Part shown: positions 17,560-27,159 of the stretch, piece after piece | Numbering within the stretch: the stretch's first letter is position 1 | Layout of the letters: every line of letters begins with the position of its first letter | Source: Aquaspirillum sp. LM1 | GTDB taxonomy: Bacteria > Pseudomonadota > Gammaproteobacteria > Burkholderiales > Aquaspirillaceae | Assembly (NCBI RefSeq): GCF_002002905.1 | Contig: NZ_CP019509.1 | Location: 3,095,001 to 3,159,000 of the forward strand | Reading direction: 5' to 3' | DNA: 64,000 nt | Made by a program: the position numbers and the translations under genes | Notes under the pieces: model-generated | Database searches by the model: none | What the model saw: only the letters and a program-made list of their open reading frames with translations | What the model was told of the DNA's origin: nothing

Positions 17560-19026
17560 ATGATAGCCCGACCGATCCACTTCTATTTTCGCGGCAGCCT
17601 GCACCAGATCGCCGGCCCTTCGCCCACCCGCACTGTGCTGCAATACCTGCGTGAAGACCTGCGCCAGACCGGCAGCAAGGAAGGCTGCGCCGAGGGCGAT
17701 TGCGGTGCCTGCACCGTGGCGCTGGGCGAGCTGGACGCCCATGGCACGCTGCGCCTGCGCGCAGTAAACGCCTGCATCCAGTTTTTGCCGGCGCTGGACG
17801 GTAAGGCATTGTTCACCGTCGAAGACCTGGCCGACGCCGACGGCCTGCATCCGCTGCAACAGGCGCTGATCGACCACCACGGCGCGCAGTGCGGCTTTTG
17901 CACGCCGGGCTTTGCCATGTCGCTGTTTGCCCACTATCAGCAACAGCCGGCCTGCCCCAGCCGCGCCGAGCTGGAAGACTGCCTGTCGGGCAATCTGTGC
18001 CGCTGCACCGGCTACCGGCCCATTATCGACGCCGCTCAGGCCGCCTGGCAGGTGCCGCGCCGCGCATGGGACAGCGCACCAATAGAAGCTGCCCTGCGCC
18101 AGCTGGCAGCGCTGCCACCACTGCATTACCGCGCCACCGACGGCAGCGAAAGCTTCAGCCCGCGCAGCCTGGCCGAGCTGGCGGCGCTGCGGCTGGCGCG
18201 GCCCGAGGCGCGGCTGGTGGCCGGTGGCACCGACGTGGGCCTGTGGGTGACCAAGCAGGGCCGCGCGCTGGGCGCGCTGATTCAATTGGGCGCGGTGACT
18301 GAACTGAAACAGATTGCCGAGGTGGACGGCCAGCTGGAAATCGGCGCCGCCGCGCCGCTGCACGACGCCTTTGCCGCGCTCAGCCAGTGGACGCCGCACT
18401 GGGCCGAGCTGGCGCGCCGCTTTGCTTCCACCCCGGTCAAGCACGCCGGCACGCTGGGCGGCAATATTGCCAATGGCTCGCCGATTGGTGACAGCATGCC
18501 GGCACTGATTGCCCTGGGTGCCACGCTGCGCCTGCAACGCGGCGACGTGTGCCGCGAGCTGGCGCTGGAAGATTTTTACCTGGCGTATCAGCGCACCGCG
18601 CTGGCCGAGGGTGAATTTGTCCGCGCCGTGCGCGTGCCGCGCCCGCTGGGCGAGTTCCGCAGCTATAAAGTGGCCAAGCGCCACGACCAGGATATTTCCG
18701 CCGTGGCCGCCGGCATGCAGCTGCACACCAACGCCACTGGCCAAGTGACCTTGGCGCGGCTGGCCTACGGCGGCATGGCCGCCACCCCGCGCCGCGCCGC
18801 GCAGGCCGAGGCCGCCTTGCTGGGCGCGCCGTGGAATGCCGCCAGCGTGCGCGCCGCCATGGCTGCGCTGGAGGGTGATTTTCAGCCGCTGAGCGACGCC
18901 CGCGCCAGCGCCGACTACCGCCGCCATGTCGCCGCGCAATTGCTGTGGCGCTTCTGGCTGGACAGCCAGGGCCAGCGCGAGCACCGGCTGGATGCGCTGG
19001 CCCCGATTGGCCTGGAGGGCTGCTGA
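17560..19026 (+). CDS. xdhA: Xanthine dehydrogenase small subunit (2Fe-2S and FAD)
   Basis: Electron-transfer subunit of xanthine dehydrogenase, which oxidises hypoxanthine and xanthine to urate. 488 aa. The N-terminal domain has the first cluster ligands Cys43/Cys48/Cys51/Cys72 and the second in CGFCTPGF (111, 114) and CRCTGYRP (147, 149). The FAD domain follows from about residue 185, with GGTDVGLWV and LGGNIANGSPIGD flavin loops. ATG 17560 is chosen over an in-frame TTG 11 codons earlier because the beta-grasp fold starts here. It is followed by xdhB with one base between stop and start. Confidence 0.96.
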   Translation: MIARPIHFYFRGSLHQIAGPSPTRTVLQYLREDLRQTGSKEGCAEGDCGACTVALGELDAHGTLRLRAVNACIQFLPALDGKALFTVEDLADADGLHPLQQALIDHHGAQCGFCTPGFAMSLFAHYQQQPACPSRAELEDCLSGNLCRCTGYRPIIDAAQAAWQVPRRAWDSAPIEAALRQLAALPPLHYRATDGSESFSPRSLAELAALRLARPEARLVAGGTDVGLWVTKQGRALGALIQLGAVTELKQIAEVDGQLEIGAAAPLHDAFAALSQWTPHWAELARRFASTPVKHAGTLGGNIANGSPIGDSMPALIALGATLRLQRGDVCRELALEDFYLAYQRTALAEGEFVRAVRVPRPLGEFRSYKVAKRHDQDISAVAAGMQLHTNATGQVTLARLAYGGMAATPRRAAQAEAALLGAPWNAASVRAAMAALEGDFQPLSDARASADYRRHVAAQLLWRFWLDSQGQREHRLDALAPIGLEGC

Positions 19027-19027
19027 C

Positions 19028-21352
19028 ATGCGCGCCGACACCCGACCCACGCCAGTAGGCCATGCCCTGCCGCACGAAAGCGCCGCGCTGCACGTCAGCG
19101 GTGCCGCCCAGTATCTGGACGACCAGCCCGAGCTGGCCGGCACCCTGCACGCCGCCATTGGCCAAGCCCCGTGTGCGCATGGCCGCCTGCGCGCCTTGCA
19201 GCTGGACGCAGTGCGCGCCGCGCCTGGCGTGCGCGCCGTGCTCACCGCGGCGGACATTCCCGGCGAGAACAATTGCGGCCCCATCCTGCACGACGACCCG
19301 CTGCTGGCCGGCGAGGAAGTACAGTTTTATGGCCAGCCGCTGTTTGTGGTGGCCGCCGACAGCCGCGAGCAGGCGCGTCAGGCGGCGCGGCTGGCGCAGA
19401 TCGACATCGAGCCCTTGCCAGCGCTGCTCGACATCGACAGCGCAGTGGCCGCCGAATCCTGGGTGCTGCCGCCGTTTGACATGCGCCGGGGCGAGGTGGA
19501 TGCCGCCTTTGCCGCCGCGCCGCACCAGCTTTCTGGCCGGGCGCGGCTGGGTGGGCAGGAGCATTTTTATCTGGAAGGGCAGATTTCCTACGCCCAGCCA
19601 GGCGACGACGACAGCCTGCACGTCTGGTGCTCCACCCAGCACCCCAGCGAGATGCAACAGCTGATTGCCCACGCGCTGGGCTGGCGCGCGCATCAGGTGA
19701 CGGTCAGCTGCCGGCGCATGGGCGGGGCGTTTGGCGGCAAAGAATCGCAATCGGCGCAATGGGCCTGCCTGGCGGCGCTGCTGGCGGTGCGCACTGGCCG
19801 GCCAGTCAAGCTGCGGCTGGACCGCGACGAGGACATGAGCGCCACCGGCAAGCGCCATGGCTTTCAGTATCAATGGCAGGCGGCGTTTGCCGACGATGGC
19901 CGGCTGGCCGGGCTGAAGCTGGAGATGGCCTCGCACTGCGGGTTTTCGGCGGATTTGTCTGGCCCGGTCAACGACCGCGCCATCTGTCATCTGGACAATG
20001 CCTATTATCTGGATGCGCTGGCGCTGCGCAGCCTGCGCTGCAAAACCCACACCGTGTCCAACACCGCGTTTCGCGGCTTTGGCGGCCCGCAGGGCATGTT
20101 TTTGATTGAAACCGTGCTGGACGACATCGCCCGCCATTTGCAGCTCGACCCGCTGGCGGTGCGTCAGGCCAATTTTTACGACAGCGAGCCGGGCGGCGCG
20201 CGCAGCATCACCCACTACGGCATGCCAGTCACCGACAATATCGCCCCGGCGCTGGTGGCCGAGCTGGCCGAGCGCTGCCAGTATGCCCAGCGTCGCCAGG
20301 CGATTGCCGAATTCAACGCCGGCAGCGCCACGCTCAAGCGCGGCCTGGCGCTGACCCCGGTGAAGTTTGGCATTTCGTTTAACGCCACCCACTTCAACCA
20401 GGCCGGCGCGCTGGTGCATGTGTACACCGACGGCACCGTGCTGGCCTCACACGGCGGCACCGAAATGGGTCAGGGCTTGTACACCAAGATTCGCCAGATC
20501 GTCGCTGGCGAATTTGGCCTGCCGCTGGCCGATGTGCGGCTGGCCGCCACCGACACCAGCCGGGTGTCCAACACCTCGGCCACCGCCGCCTCCAGCGGCA
20601 CCGACCTCAACGGCAAGGCGGCGCAGGCGGCGTGCCAGCAAATTAAGGCGCGGCTGGCGGCGCTGATGGTCGAGCTGGCTGGCGGCGGCAGCGCTGATTC
20701 GGTGATTTTTGCCGATGGCCAGGTGCGGCTGGCGGACTTCAGCCTGCCGTTTGCCGAGCTGGCCATGCGCGCCTACCGCGCACGGGTGCAGCTGTGGGAC
20801 AGCGGGTTTTACCGCACGCCGGACATTCATTTTGACCCGGTCAGCAAGCTGGGCCGACCATTTTATTACTTTGCCTACGGCGCCGCCGCCTGCGAAGTGG
20901 CCATCGACACGCTGACCGGCGAAAGCCGGGTGCTGCGCGCCGACCTGCTGCACGACGTGGGGCAATCCATTAATCCGGCGCTGGACATCGGCCAGATTGA
21001 AGGCGGCTTTGTGCAGGGCCTGGGCTGGCTGACCAGCGAAGAACTGCACTGGCGCGCCGACGGCAAGCTGATGACCCACGCGCCGTCCACCTACAAAATC
21101 CCCACTGCGGCGGATGTGCCGGCGGTGTTCAATGTGGCGCTGTACGCCAACGCCAACCGCGAAGACAGCATTCACCGCAGCAAGGCGGTGGGCGAGCCGC
21201 CGTTCATGCTGGCGCTGGCGGTGTTTTTTGCCCTGCGCGACGCGGTGGCCGCCGCCCTGCCAGTGGGCGCGTCGGTGCAGCTGGATGCGCCGGCCACGCC
21301 AGAAGCCATTGTGCGTGCGCTGCGCGCCGGGAGCGGCGCATGCGCTGGCTGA
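19028..21352 (+). CDS. xdhB: Xanthine dehydrogenase large subunit (molybdopterin)
   Basis: Catalytic molybdenum-cofactor subunit, 774 aa. Typical motifs in order: AAQYLDD near residue 25, GGAFGGKES (about 234-242), the FRGFGGPQG loop (about 347-355), HGGTEMGQG (about 477-485) and VGEPPFMLA near residue 725, which contains the catalytic glutamate. It starts one base after xdhA and its last 13 bases overlap xdhC, so the three are translated together. The protein has no export signal, so it works in the cytosol like other XdhAB enzymes. Confidence 0.96.
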   Translation: MRADTRPTPVGHALPHESAALHVSGAAQYLDDQPELAGTLHAAIGQAPCAHGRLRALQLDAVRAAPGVRAVLTAADIPGENNCGPILHDDPLLAGEEVQFYGQPLFVVAADSREQARQAARLAQIDIEPLPALLDIDSAVAAESWVLPPFDMRRGEVDAAFAAAPHQLSGRARLGGQEHFYLEGQISYAQPGDDDSLHVWCSTQHPSEMQQLIAHALGWRAHQVTVSCRRMGGAFGGKESQSAQWACLAALLAVRTGRPVKLRLDRDEDMSATGKRHGFQYQWQAAFADDGRLAGLKLEMASHCGFSADLSGPVNDRAICHLDNAYYLDALALRSLRCKTHTVSNTAFRGFGGPQGMFLIETVLDDIARHLQLDPLAVRQANFYDSEPGGARSITHYGMPVTDNIAPALVAELAERCQYAQRRQAIAEFNAGSATLKRGLALTPVKFGISFNATHFNQAGALVHVYTDGTVLASHGGTEMGQGLYTKIRQIVAGEFGLPLADVRLAATDTSRVSNTSATAASSGTDLNGKAAQAACQQIKARLAALMVELAGGGSADSVIFADGQVRLADFSLPFAELAMRAYRARVQLWDSGFYRTPDIHFDPVSKLGRPFYYFAYGAAACEVAIDTLTGESRVLRADLLHDVGQSINPALDIGQIEGGFVQGLGWLTSEELHWRADGKLMTHAPSTYKIPTAADVPAVFNVALYANANREDSIHRSKAVGEPPFMLALAVFFALRDAVAAALPVGASVQLDAPATPEAIVRALRAGSGACAG

Positions 21353-22335
21353 ACGCGCTGCTGGATGGCCTGGCCGCCGGCGAAGCCATGGTGTGGATCA
21401 GCGTGGCGCGCGTGCGCGGCTCCGGCCCGCGCGAGGTGGGCGCCAGCATGGTGGTCAGCGCACACAGCCAGGCCGACACCATTGGCGGCGGCCATCTGGA
21501 ATGGCAGGCCATCGCCCAGGCGCGCCAACTGCTGGGCCAGCCGCGCCCGGCTGCCCGCGTCAGCCGCTACAATCTGGGCGCGCGGCTGGGTCAGTGCTGC
21601 TGCGGCGTGGTGTGGCTGCTGTTTGAAGTGATTCCCGCCGGTGCGCTGGCCGACTGGCAGGCGCGCGCCGCCCAATTGGCCACCGGCCAGGCGCTGTGGC
21701 GCGAACTGCACGCCGGCGAAGCCGCCTCGCGCTGGCGCTTGGCTGCGCCCACTGAGGCCAGCAGCGCGCTGGATGGCGATGAGCACCACTGGCGCTGGCA
21801 CCAGCGGCTGGCGCGCGCGCCGTTTCCGGTGTGGCTGTTTGGTGCCGGCCATGTGGCGCAGGCGCTGGTGACGCAACTGCGCCTGCTACAGGCGCAAGTG
21901 CGCTGGATCGACCCGCGCGACGACGCCTTTGCCGGGCTGGATCTTACCGGGGTGGACGCGCGGGTGTGCGACGACCCGGCCAGCGAGGTGGCCGAAGCGC
22001 CGCCGGGGTGTTTTTATCTGGTGATGACCCACAGCCACGCGCTGGATTTTGCCCTGTGCCAGGCCATCTTTGCCCGCCGCGACGCGGCGTATTTTGGCCT
22101 GATCGGCTCGAGCAGCAAACGCGCCAGTTTTGAGCAAAAGCTGCTGGCGCGCGGGCTGGATGCCGCCCGGCTAGACGAGCTGACTTGCCCGATTGGCATT
22201 GCCGGCATCACCGACAAACAGCCGGCGGCGATTGCGCTGGCCGTTGCCGCGCAGATGGTGCAGCTGCACAATGCACGCCAATGGCTGAATCAGGCACATC
22301 CGCTGAGTCAGCCGACTGTTTCTTATCCGGAGTAA
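21340..22335 (+). CDS. xdhC: XdhC, molybdenum cofactor sulfuration/insertion factor
   Basis: A 331-aa accessory protein that binds molybdenum cofactor, has it sulfurated, and hands it to XdhB. The N-terminal CoxI-type domain has VRGSGPREVGASM and IGGGHLEWQA; a cysteine cluster QCCCGVV (about residues 86-92) fits the cofactor site. The C-terminal Rossmann domain has GAGHVAQAL and LIGSSSKRASF. Translation overlaps xdhB by 13 bases, and the gene ends two bases before the ABC transporter ATPase start, so uptake and degradation genes appear to form one operon. Confidence 0.94.
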   Translation: MRWLNALLDGLAAGEAMVWISVARVRGSGPREVGASMVVSAHSQADTIGGGHLEWQAIAQARQLLGQPRPAARVSRYNLGARLGQCCCGVVWLLFEVIPAGALADWQARAAQLATGQALWRELHAGEAASRWRLAAPTEASSALDGDEHHWRWHQRLARAPFPVWLFGAGHVAQALVTQLRLLQAQVRWIDPRDDAFAGLDLTGVDARVCDDPASEVAEAPPGCFYLVMTHSHALDFALCQAIFARRDAAYFGLIGSSSKRASFEQKLLARGLDAARLDELTCPIGIAGITDKQPAAIALAVAAQMVQLHNARQWLNQAHPLSQPTVSYPE

Positions 22336-22337
22336 GC

Positions 22338-23870
22338 ATGTCGCAGACCCCACCCCGTCTGACCCTGACCGGGATCAGCAAGCGTTACCCCAGCGTGGTC
22401 GCCAATGATGGCGTCAGCCTGTCGGTGGCACCCGGCGAGATCCACGCCATTCTTGGCGAAAATGGCGCGGGCAAAAGCACGCTGATGAAAATCATCTACG
22501 GCGCGGTGAAAGCCGACGCCGGCGAAATCCGCTGGAACGGCCAGCCGGTGACCATCGCCAACCCGGCGCAGGCGCGCAAGCTGGGCATTGGCATGGTGTT
22601 TCAGCATTTTTCCCTGTTCGAGACACTGACCGTGGTCGAGAACATCGCGCTGGCGCTGGATGCGCCCTTCGACCCGGCCGCGCTGGCGCTGCGGGTGCGC
22701 GAAGTGTCCGAGCGCTACGGCCTGCCGCTGGACCCGCACCGGCTGGTGCACAGCCTGTCGGTGGGCGAGCGCCAGCGGGTGGAAATCGTGCGCTGCCTGC
22801 TGCAAGACCCCAAGCTGTTGATCCTGGACGAACCCACCTCGGTGCTCACCCCGCAGGCGGTGCAAAAGCTGTTCGACACCCTGCGCCGGCTGGCCAGCGA
22901 GGGCGTGTCGATTGTCTACATCAGCCACAAGCTGCATGAAATTCAAACCCTGTGCGACAGCGCCACCATCCTGCGCGGCGGCAAGGTAACCGGCGAGGCG
23001 ATTCCGCGTGAAGAAACCCCGGCCAGCCTGGCGCGGATGATGATTGGCCGCGAACTGCCGGTGTGCGAAGCGCCGCCCTACAGCGGCCCCAGCCGACCCA
23101 TGCTGGAAATCCGCCAGCTCAGCCAGCGCAGCGACGACCCGTTCGGCACCTCGTTGACCGATGTCTCGCTGACGGTGAACGCCGGCGAAATCGTCGGCAT
23201 TGCCGGGATTTCTGGCAATGGCCAGGCCGAGCTGCTGGCGGCGCTGTCCGGCGAAGCGCCCAGCGGCAAAAACACCGTCTGGCTGGATGGCGATGCCATC
23301 GGCCACTGGCATCCGGGCCGGCGGCGCGCCCACGGGCTGGCCTTTGTGCCGGAAGAGCGCCTGGGGCGCGGCGCGGTGCCGTCGCAATCGCTGGCGCACA
23401 ACGCCCTGCTCACTGGCCATCGTCACGGCGGCATGCGCCGCTTTGGCCTGGTCAGCTATGCGCGCGCGCGCCAGTTTGCCCAGGAGTGCATTGCCCGCTT
23501 TGACGTGCGCTGCGGTGGCCCGCTGGCGGCGGCGCGCTCGCTGTCCGGCGGCAATTTGCAAAAATTCATTGTCGGGCGGGAAATCATGCTCAACCCGAAA
23601 GCCATGATCGTCGCCCAGCCCACCTGGGGGGTGGACGTGGGTGCGGCGGCATTCTTGCGCCAGACCCTGCTGGATTTGTCCCGCTCGGGCGTGGCGATTC
23701 TGGTGATTTCCGAGGAGTTGGAAGAATTGTTTGAAATCAGCGACCGCATTGCCGTGCTGGCCCAGGGCCGGCTGTCGGCAGCCGTGCCCAAGGCCGAGGC
23801 CGACGCCGAGTCGGTGGGCCTGCAAATGGCCGGCCTGTTCAACGCGGAGGCCAGCCATGCATCTGCTTGA
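22338..23870 (+). CDS. Nucleoside-type ABC transporter, double ATPase
   Basis: A 510-aa protein made of two ABC domains, as in sugar and purine-nucleoside importers (RbsA/YufO type). First half: Walker A GENGAGKST, signature LSVGERQR, Walker B LLILDEPTS. Second half: degenerate Walker A GISGNGQAE, signature LSGGNLQK. The degenerate second site is normal for this class. Context (xanthine dehydrogenase before, guanine deaminase after) points to purine bases or nucleosides. ATG 22338 sits two bases after the xdhC stop; the last 14 bases overlap the first permease gene. Confidence 0.92.
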   Translation: MSQTPPRLTLTGISKRYPSVVANDGVSLSVAPGEIHAILGENGAGKSTLMKIIYGAVKADAGEIRWNGQPVTIANPAQARKLGIGMVFQHFSLFETLTVVENIALALDAPFDPAALALRVREVSERYGLPLDPHRLVHSLSVGERQRVEIVRCLLQDPKLLILDEPTSVLTPQAVQKLFDTLRRLASEGVSIVYISHKLHEIQTLCDSATILRGGKVTGEAIPREETPASLARMMIGRELPVCEAPPYSGPSRPMLEIRQLSQRSDDPFGTSLTDVSLTVNAGEIVGIAGISGNGQAELLAALSGEAPSGKNTVWLDGDAIGHWHPGRRRAHGLAFVPEERLGRGAVPSQSLAHNALLTGHRHGGMRRFGLVSYARARQFAQECIARFDVRCGGPLAAARSLSGGNLQKFIVGREIMLNPKAMIVAQPTWGVDVGAAAFLRQTLLDLSRSGVAILVISEELEELFEISDRIAVLAQGRLSAAVPKAEADAESVGLQMAGLFNAEASHASA

Positions 23871-24912
23871 ACCCCGCCCGCAACCGTCGCAGCTGATGCG
23901 CTGGACCGCGCCGCTGATCGCCATCATCGCCACCCTGCTGGTGGGCTCGGGGCTGTTTCTGGCGCTGGGCAAAGACCCCGTGCAGTCGTTCAAGGTGTTC
24001 TTTGTCGAGCCGCTGGCCAGCAGCTACGGCTGGAGCGAGCTGCTGATCAAGGCCTGCCCGTTGATCCTGATCGCCCAGGGGCTGGCCATTGGCTTTAAGG
24101 CACGCATCTACAATATCGGCGCCGAAGGCCAACTGATTGCCGGCGCGCTGGCTGGCGGTGGCATTGGCATTTATGTGGGCGACAGCGGCGTGGCCTGGGC
24201 TCTGCCGGCCATGGTGCTGGCCGGCGCATTGGGCGGCGCGCTGTGGGGGGCGATTCCTGCCCTGCTGAAAACCCGCTTCAACGCCGAAGAAACCCTCACC
24301 ACGCTGATGCTCAGCTATGTGGCCAGTTTTCTGCTGTCGTATATGGTCAACGGCCCGTGGCGCGACCCGGAGGGGATGAATTTTCCGCAATCGGTGATGT
24401 TTGCCGACGGCGCGCTGTTTCCCATCCTGCTGGAAGGCTCGCGGGTGAATGGCTCGGTGTTCATCACCCTGTTTGCCGTGCTGGGCTTCTGGCTGTTCAA
24501 CGCCAGGAGCTTTCTGGCCTACCAGCTGGAAGTGGGCGGCCAGGCCCCGGCGGCGGCGCGCTATGCCGGGTTTTCCGCCCAGCGCACGGTGTGGTTCAGC
24601 CTGGTGCTGTCCGGCCTCACCGCCGGCCTGGCCGGCGTGGGCGAAGTGGCCGGCCCGGTGGGCCAGCTTAACCTGAACATCTCGCCCGGTTACGGCTTTG
24701 CCGCCATCATCGTCGCCTATCTGGGCCGCCTGCACGCGCTGGGCATCGTGCTGGCCGGCGCGCTGATGGCGCTGATCTACCTGGGCGGCGAAGCCGCGCA
24801 AGTGGCGCTGCAACTGCCGGCGGCGATTACCGGGATTTTTCAGGGCATGCTGCTGTTCTTCCTGCTTGGCGCAGACGCCTTTATCGACAACCGCCTGCGT
24901 CGGCGCAAGTAA
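23857..24912 (+). CDS. ABC transporter permease 1 (nucleoside type)
   Basis: A 351-aa inner-membrane protein of the BPD_transp_2 family with about nine helices. It has the family core KARIYNIGAEGQLIAGAL (around residue 76) and FNAEETLTTLML, typical of permeases paired with BMP-type binding proteins. ATG 23857 overlaps the ATPase gene by 14 bases. The gene is followed not by its partner permease but by a 1.2-kb non-coding repeat array. Confidence 0.91.
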   Translation: MHLLEPRPQPSQLMRWTAPLIAIIATLLVGSGLFLALGKDPVQSFKVFFVEPLASSYGWSELLIKACPLILIAQGLAIGFKARIYNIGAEGQLIAGALAGGGIGIYVGDSGVAWALPAMVLAGALGGALWGAIPALLKTRFNAEETLTTLMLSYVASFLLSYMVNGPWRDPEGMNFPQSVMFADGALFPILLEGSRVNGSVFITLFAVLGFWLFNARSFLAYQLEVGGQAPAAARYAGFSAQRTVWFSLVLSGLTAGLAGVGEVAGPVGQLNLNISPGYGFAAIIVAYLGRLHALGIVLAGALMALIYLGGEAAQVALQLPAAITGIFQGMLLFFLLGADAFIDNRLRRRK

Positions 24913-24940
24913 GGGCGGGGCAGCATCAAGCGCCAGCGTG

Positions 24941-26006
24941 GCACGCCGTGGCCCGCCCTGGATTCCCGCCTGCGCGGGAATGACGCTATGGAGAGGGCGG
25001 CGGGTGAAATCGGCGGGGTGAAGTAGCCCGCAGCGGTAGCACAAACACACCACCGCCGGATTGACCCCCCTCACCGCGTCATCCCCGCGCAAACGGGGAT
25101 CCAGAAGCATCCACAACGTGCCGCCCTTGGCAGGATCATCCGACCAGGGCAGGGCGTGAAGAGAAACACTGCACGCCGTGGCCCGCCCTGGATTCCCGCC
25201 TGCGCGGGAATGACGGTATGGGGAGGGCAGCGGGTGAAATCGGCGGGGTGAAGTAGCCCGCAGCGGTAGCACACCGCCCCGGATTGCCCCCCTCACCGCG
25301 TCATCCCCGCGCAGGCGGGGATCCAGAAGTATCCACAGCGCCCTGCCCTTGGCTGGATCACCCGACCAGGGCGGGGCGTGAAGAGAAACACTGCACGCCG
25401 TGGCACGCTCTGGATTCCCGCCTGCGCGGGAATGACGGTATGGAACGGGCAGCGGGTGAAATCGGCGGGGTGAAGTAGCCCGCAGCGGTAGCACACCGCC
25501 ACCGGATTGACCCCCCTCACCGCGTCATCCCCGCGCAGGCGGGGATCCAGGAGTATCCACAACGTGCCGCCCTTGGCAGGATCACCCGACCAGGGCAAGG
25601 CGTGAAGAGAAACACTGCACGCCGTGGCACGCTCTGGATTCCCGCCTGCGCGGGAATGACGGTATGGAGAGGGCAGCGGGTGAAGTCGGCAGGGTGAAGT
25701 AGCCCACAGCGGTAGCACACCGCTGCCGGATTGACCCCCTCACTGCGTCATCCCCGCGCAGGCGGGGATCCAGGAGTATCCACAACGTGCCGCCCTTGGC
25801 AGGATCACCCGACCAGGGCGGGGCGTGAAGAGAAACACTGCACGCCGTGGCACGCTCTGGATTCCCGCCTGCGCGGGAATGACGGTATGGAGAGGGCGGC
25901 GGGTGAAATCGGCGGGGTGAAGTAGCCCGCAGCGGTAGCACACCGTCACCGGATTGATCCCCCTCACCGCGTCATCCCCGCGCAGGCGGGGATCCAGAAG
26001 TATCCA
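24941..26006. repeat. Tandem array of five paired dRS3-like repeats
   Basis: Five copies of a 222-230 base unit (starting at 24941, 25171, 25393, 25617, 25840), nearly identical. Each has a forward 20-mer ATTCCCGCCTGCGCGGGAAT (24962, 25192, 25414, 25638, 25861) and about 110 bases later an opposed 20-mer ATCCCC...GGGGAT (25081, 25303, 25527, 25750, 25974). The forward 20-mers fit the neisserial dRS3 pattern exactly. The intervening sequence ends with TGAAGTAGCCC-CAGCGGTAGCAC. The facing pairs resemble REPIN-type doublets. Frames through it give only the repetitive peptides typical of such DNA and are not genes. It separates two permease genes of one operon. Confidence 0.95.
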
Positions 26007-26124
26007 CAACGCACGCCCGTGGCGCTGCCACAGACTGAACTGAAACCGTTTTACCCGGCTGCGACAGCAGCCGGACACAGACGCGCGCCGCTGGCTTGAG
26101 GCGGCGCGCCAGGAGACTCAAGCA

Positions 26125-27045
26125 ATGATGGATTCGATGATTCCAGTGCTGGCTGGCACGCTGGCGGCGGCCACGCCGCTGATTTTTGCCGGGCTGGGCG
26201 AGCTGGTGGCCGAGCGCAGCGGGGTGATCAACCTTGGTGTGGAAGGCATGATTTTAATCGGCGCGATTGCCGGTTTTGCCGCCGCCGCCGAAACCGGGCT
26301 GGGCCCGGCGGCTGGCCTGCCGGCGGGCGCGCTGGCCGGTATGGGCGCGGCGCTGGTGTTTGCCGTATTCGCCCTGTCGCTGGCCGCCAATCAGGCCGCC
26401 TGTGGGCTGGCACTGACCATTTTTGGTATTGGCCTGTCGGCGTTTATTGGCCAGCACTATGTCAGCTACAGCCTGCCGGGGCTCAAGCCGCTGTCGATTC
26501 CGCTACTGTCCGACATTCCGGTGATCGGCCCAGTGCTGTTTCATCAGGATGCCGTGGTGTATCTGTCGCTGGCGGCGTTTGCCCTGGTGGCGTGGACCTT
26601 GGCCAAAACCCGGCTGGGCCTGCTGCTCAAAGCCGTGGGTGAATCGCCCGAGGCGGCACACGCCATTGGTTACCCAGTGCTGGCCATCCGCTATGGCGCG
26701 GTGCTGTTTGGCGGGGCGATGGCCGGGCTGGCCGGCGCGTATCTGTCCACCGTGTACACCCCGCTGTGGGTGCAGAACATGAGCGCTGGGCGCGGCTGGA
26801 TTGCCGTGGCGCTGGTGGTGTTTGCCGCCTGGAAGCCGGGCCGCCTGCTGCTGGGCGCGTATCTGTTTGGCGCGGTGACCATTCTGCAATTTCACGCCCA
26901 GGGCCTGGGTATTGCCCTGCCGGTGCAACTGCTGGCGGCGCTGCCCTACCTGGCCACCATTGTGGTGCTGGTGCTGATCTCGCGTGACCGCCGGCTGTTG
27001 CAACTGAACCTGCCGGCTTCGCTGGGCAAGCCCTACCTGCCTTAA
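26125..27045 (+). CDS. ABC transporter permease 2 (nucleoside type)
   Basis: A 306-aa BPD_transp_2 permease, shorter than its partner as is usual in this class. Core motif LVAERSGVINLGVEGMILIGA at about residues 28-48, then GESPEAAHAIGYPV near 172. About eight to nine helices. A ribosome site AGGAGA lies eight bases before ATG 26125; a second ATG follows directly. It must pair with permease 1 on the other side of the repeat array. No BMP-type binding-protein gene follows, so the importer's binding protein is encoded outside this window. Confidence 0.91.
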   Translation: MMDSMIPVLAGTLAAATPLIFAGLGELVAERSGVINLGVEGMILIGAIAGFAAAAETGLGPAAGLPAGALAGMGAALVFAVFALSLAANQAACGLALTIFGIGLSAFIGQHYVSYSLPGLKPLSIPLLSDIPVIGPVLFHQDAVVYLSLAAFALVAWTLAKTRLGLLLKAVGESPEAAHAIGYPVLAIRYGAVLFGGAMAGLAGAYLSTVYTPLWVQNMSAGRGWIAVALVVFAAWKPGRLLLGAYLFGAVTILQFHAQGLGIALPVQLLAALPYLATIVVLVLISRDRRLLQLNLPASLGKPYLP

Positions 27046-27159
27046 TTCCGCCATGGGCCAGCGGTGCGCCGTTGGCCCGGTTTTTCCCTTTACTCGCGCT
27101 TGTGCCGCACGCCGCTTGGCGTGCGGCGGGCCGGCGCGTGCGCTGCTGACGAGAACGCC

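Noticed and set aside
24941-26006. CRISPR array
   Set aside because: Regular repeats, but units are over 220 bases, nearly identical throughout with no variable spacers, and no cas genes are near.
23839-26078. Several minus-strand frames with repeated RHSRAGGNPE and LDPRLRGDDA peptides
   Set aside because: Translations of the dRS3-like repeat array; such peptides arise from the repeat in many genomes and are not proteins.
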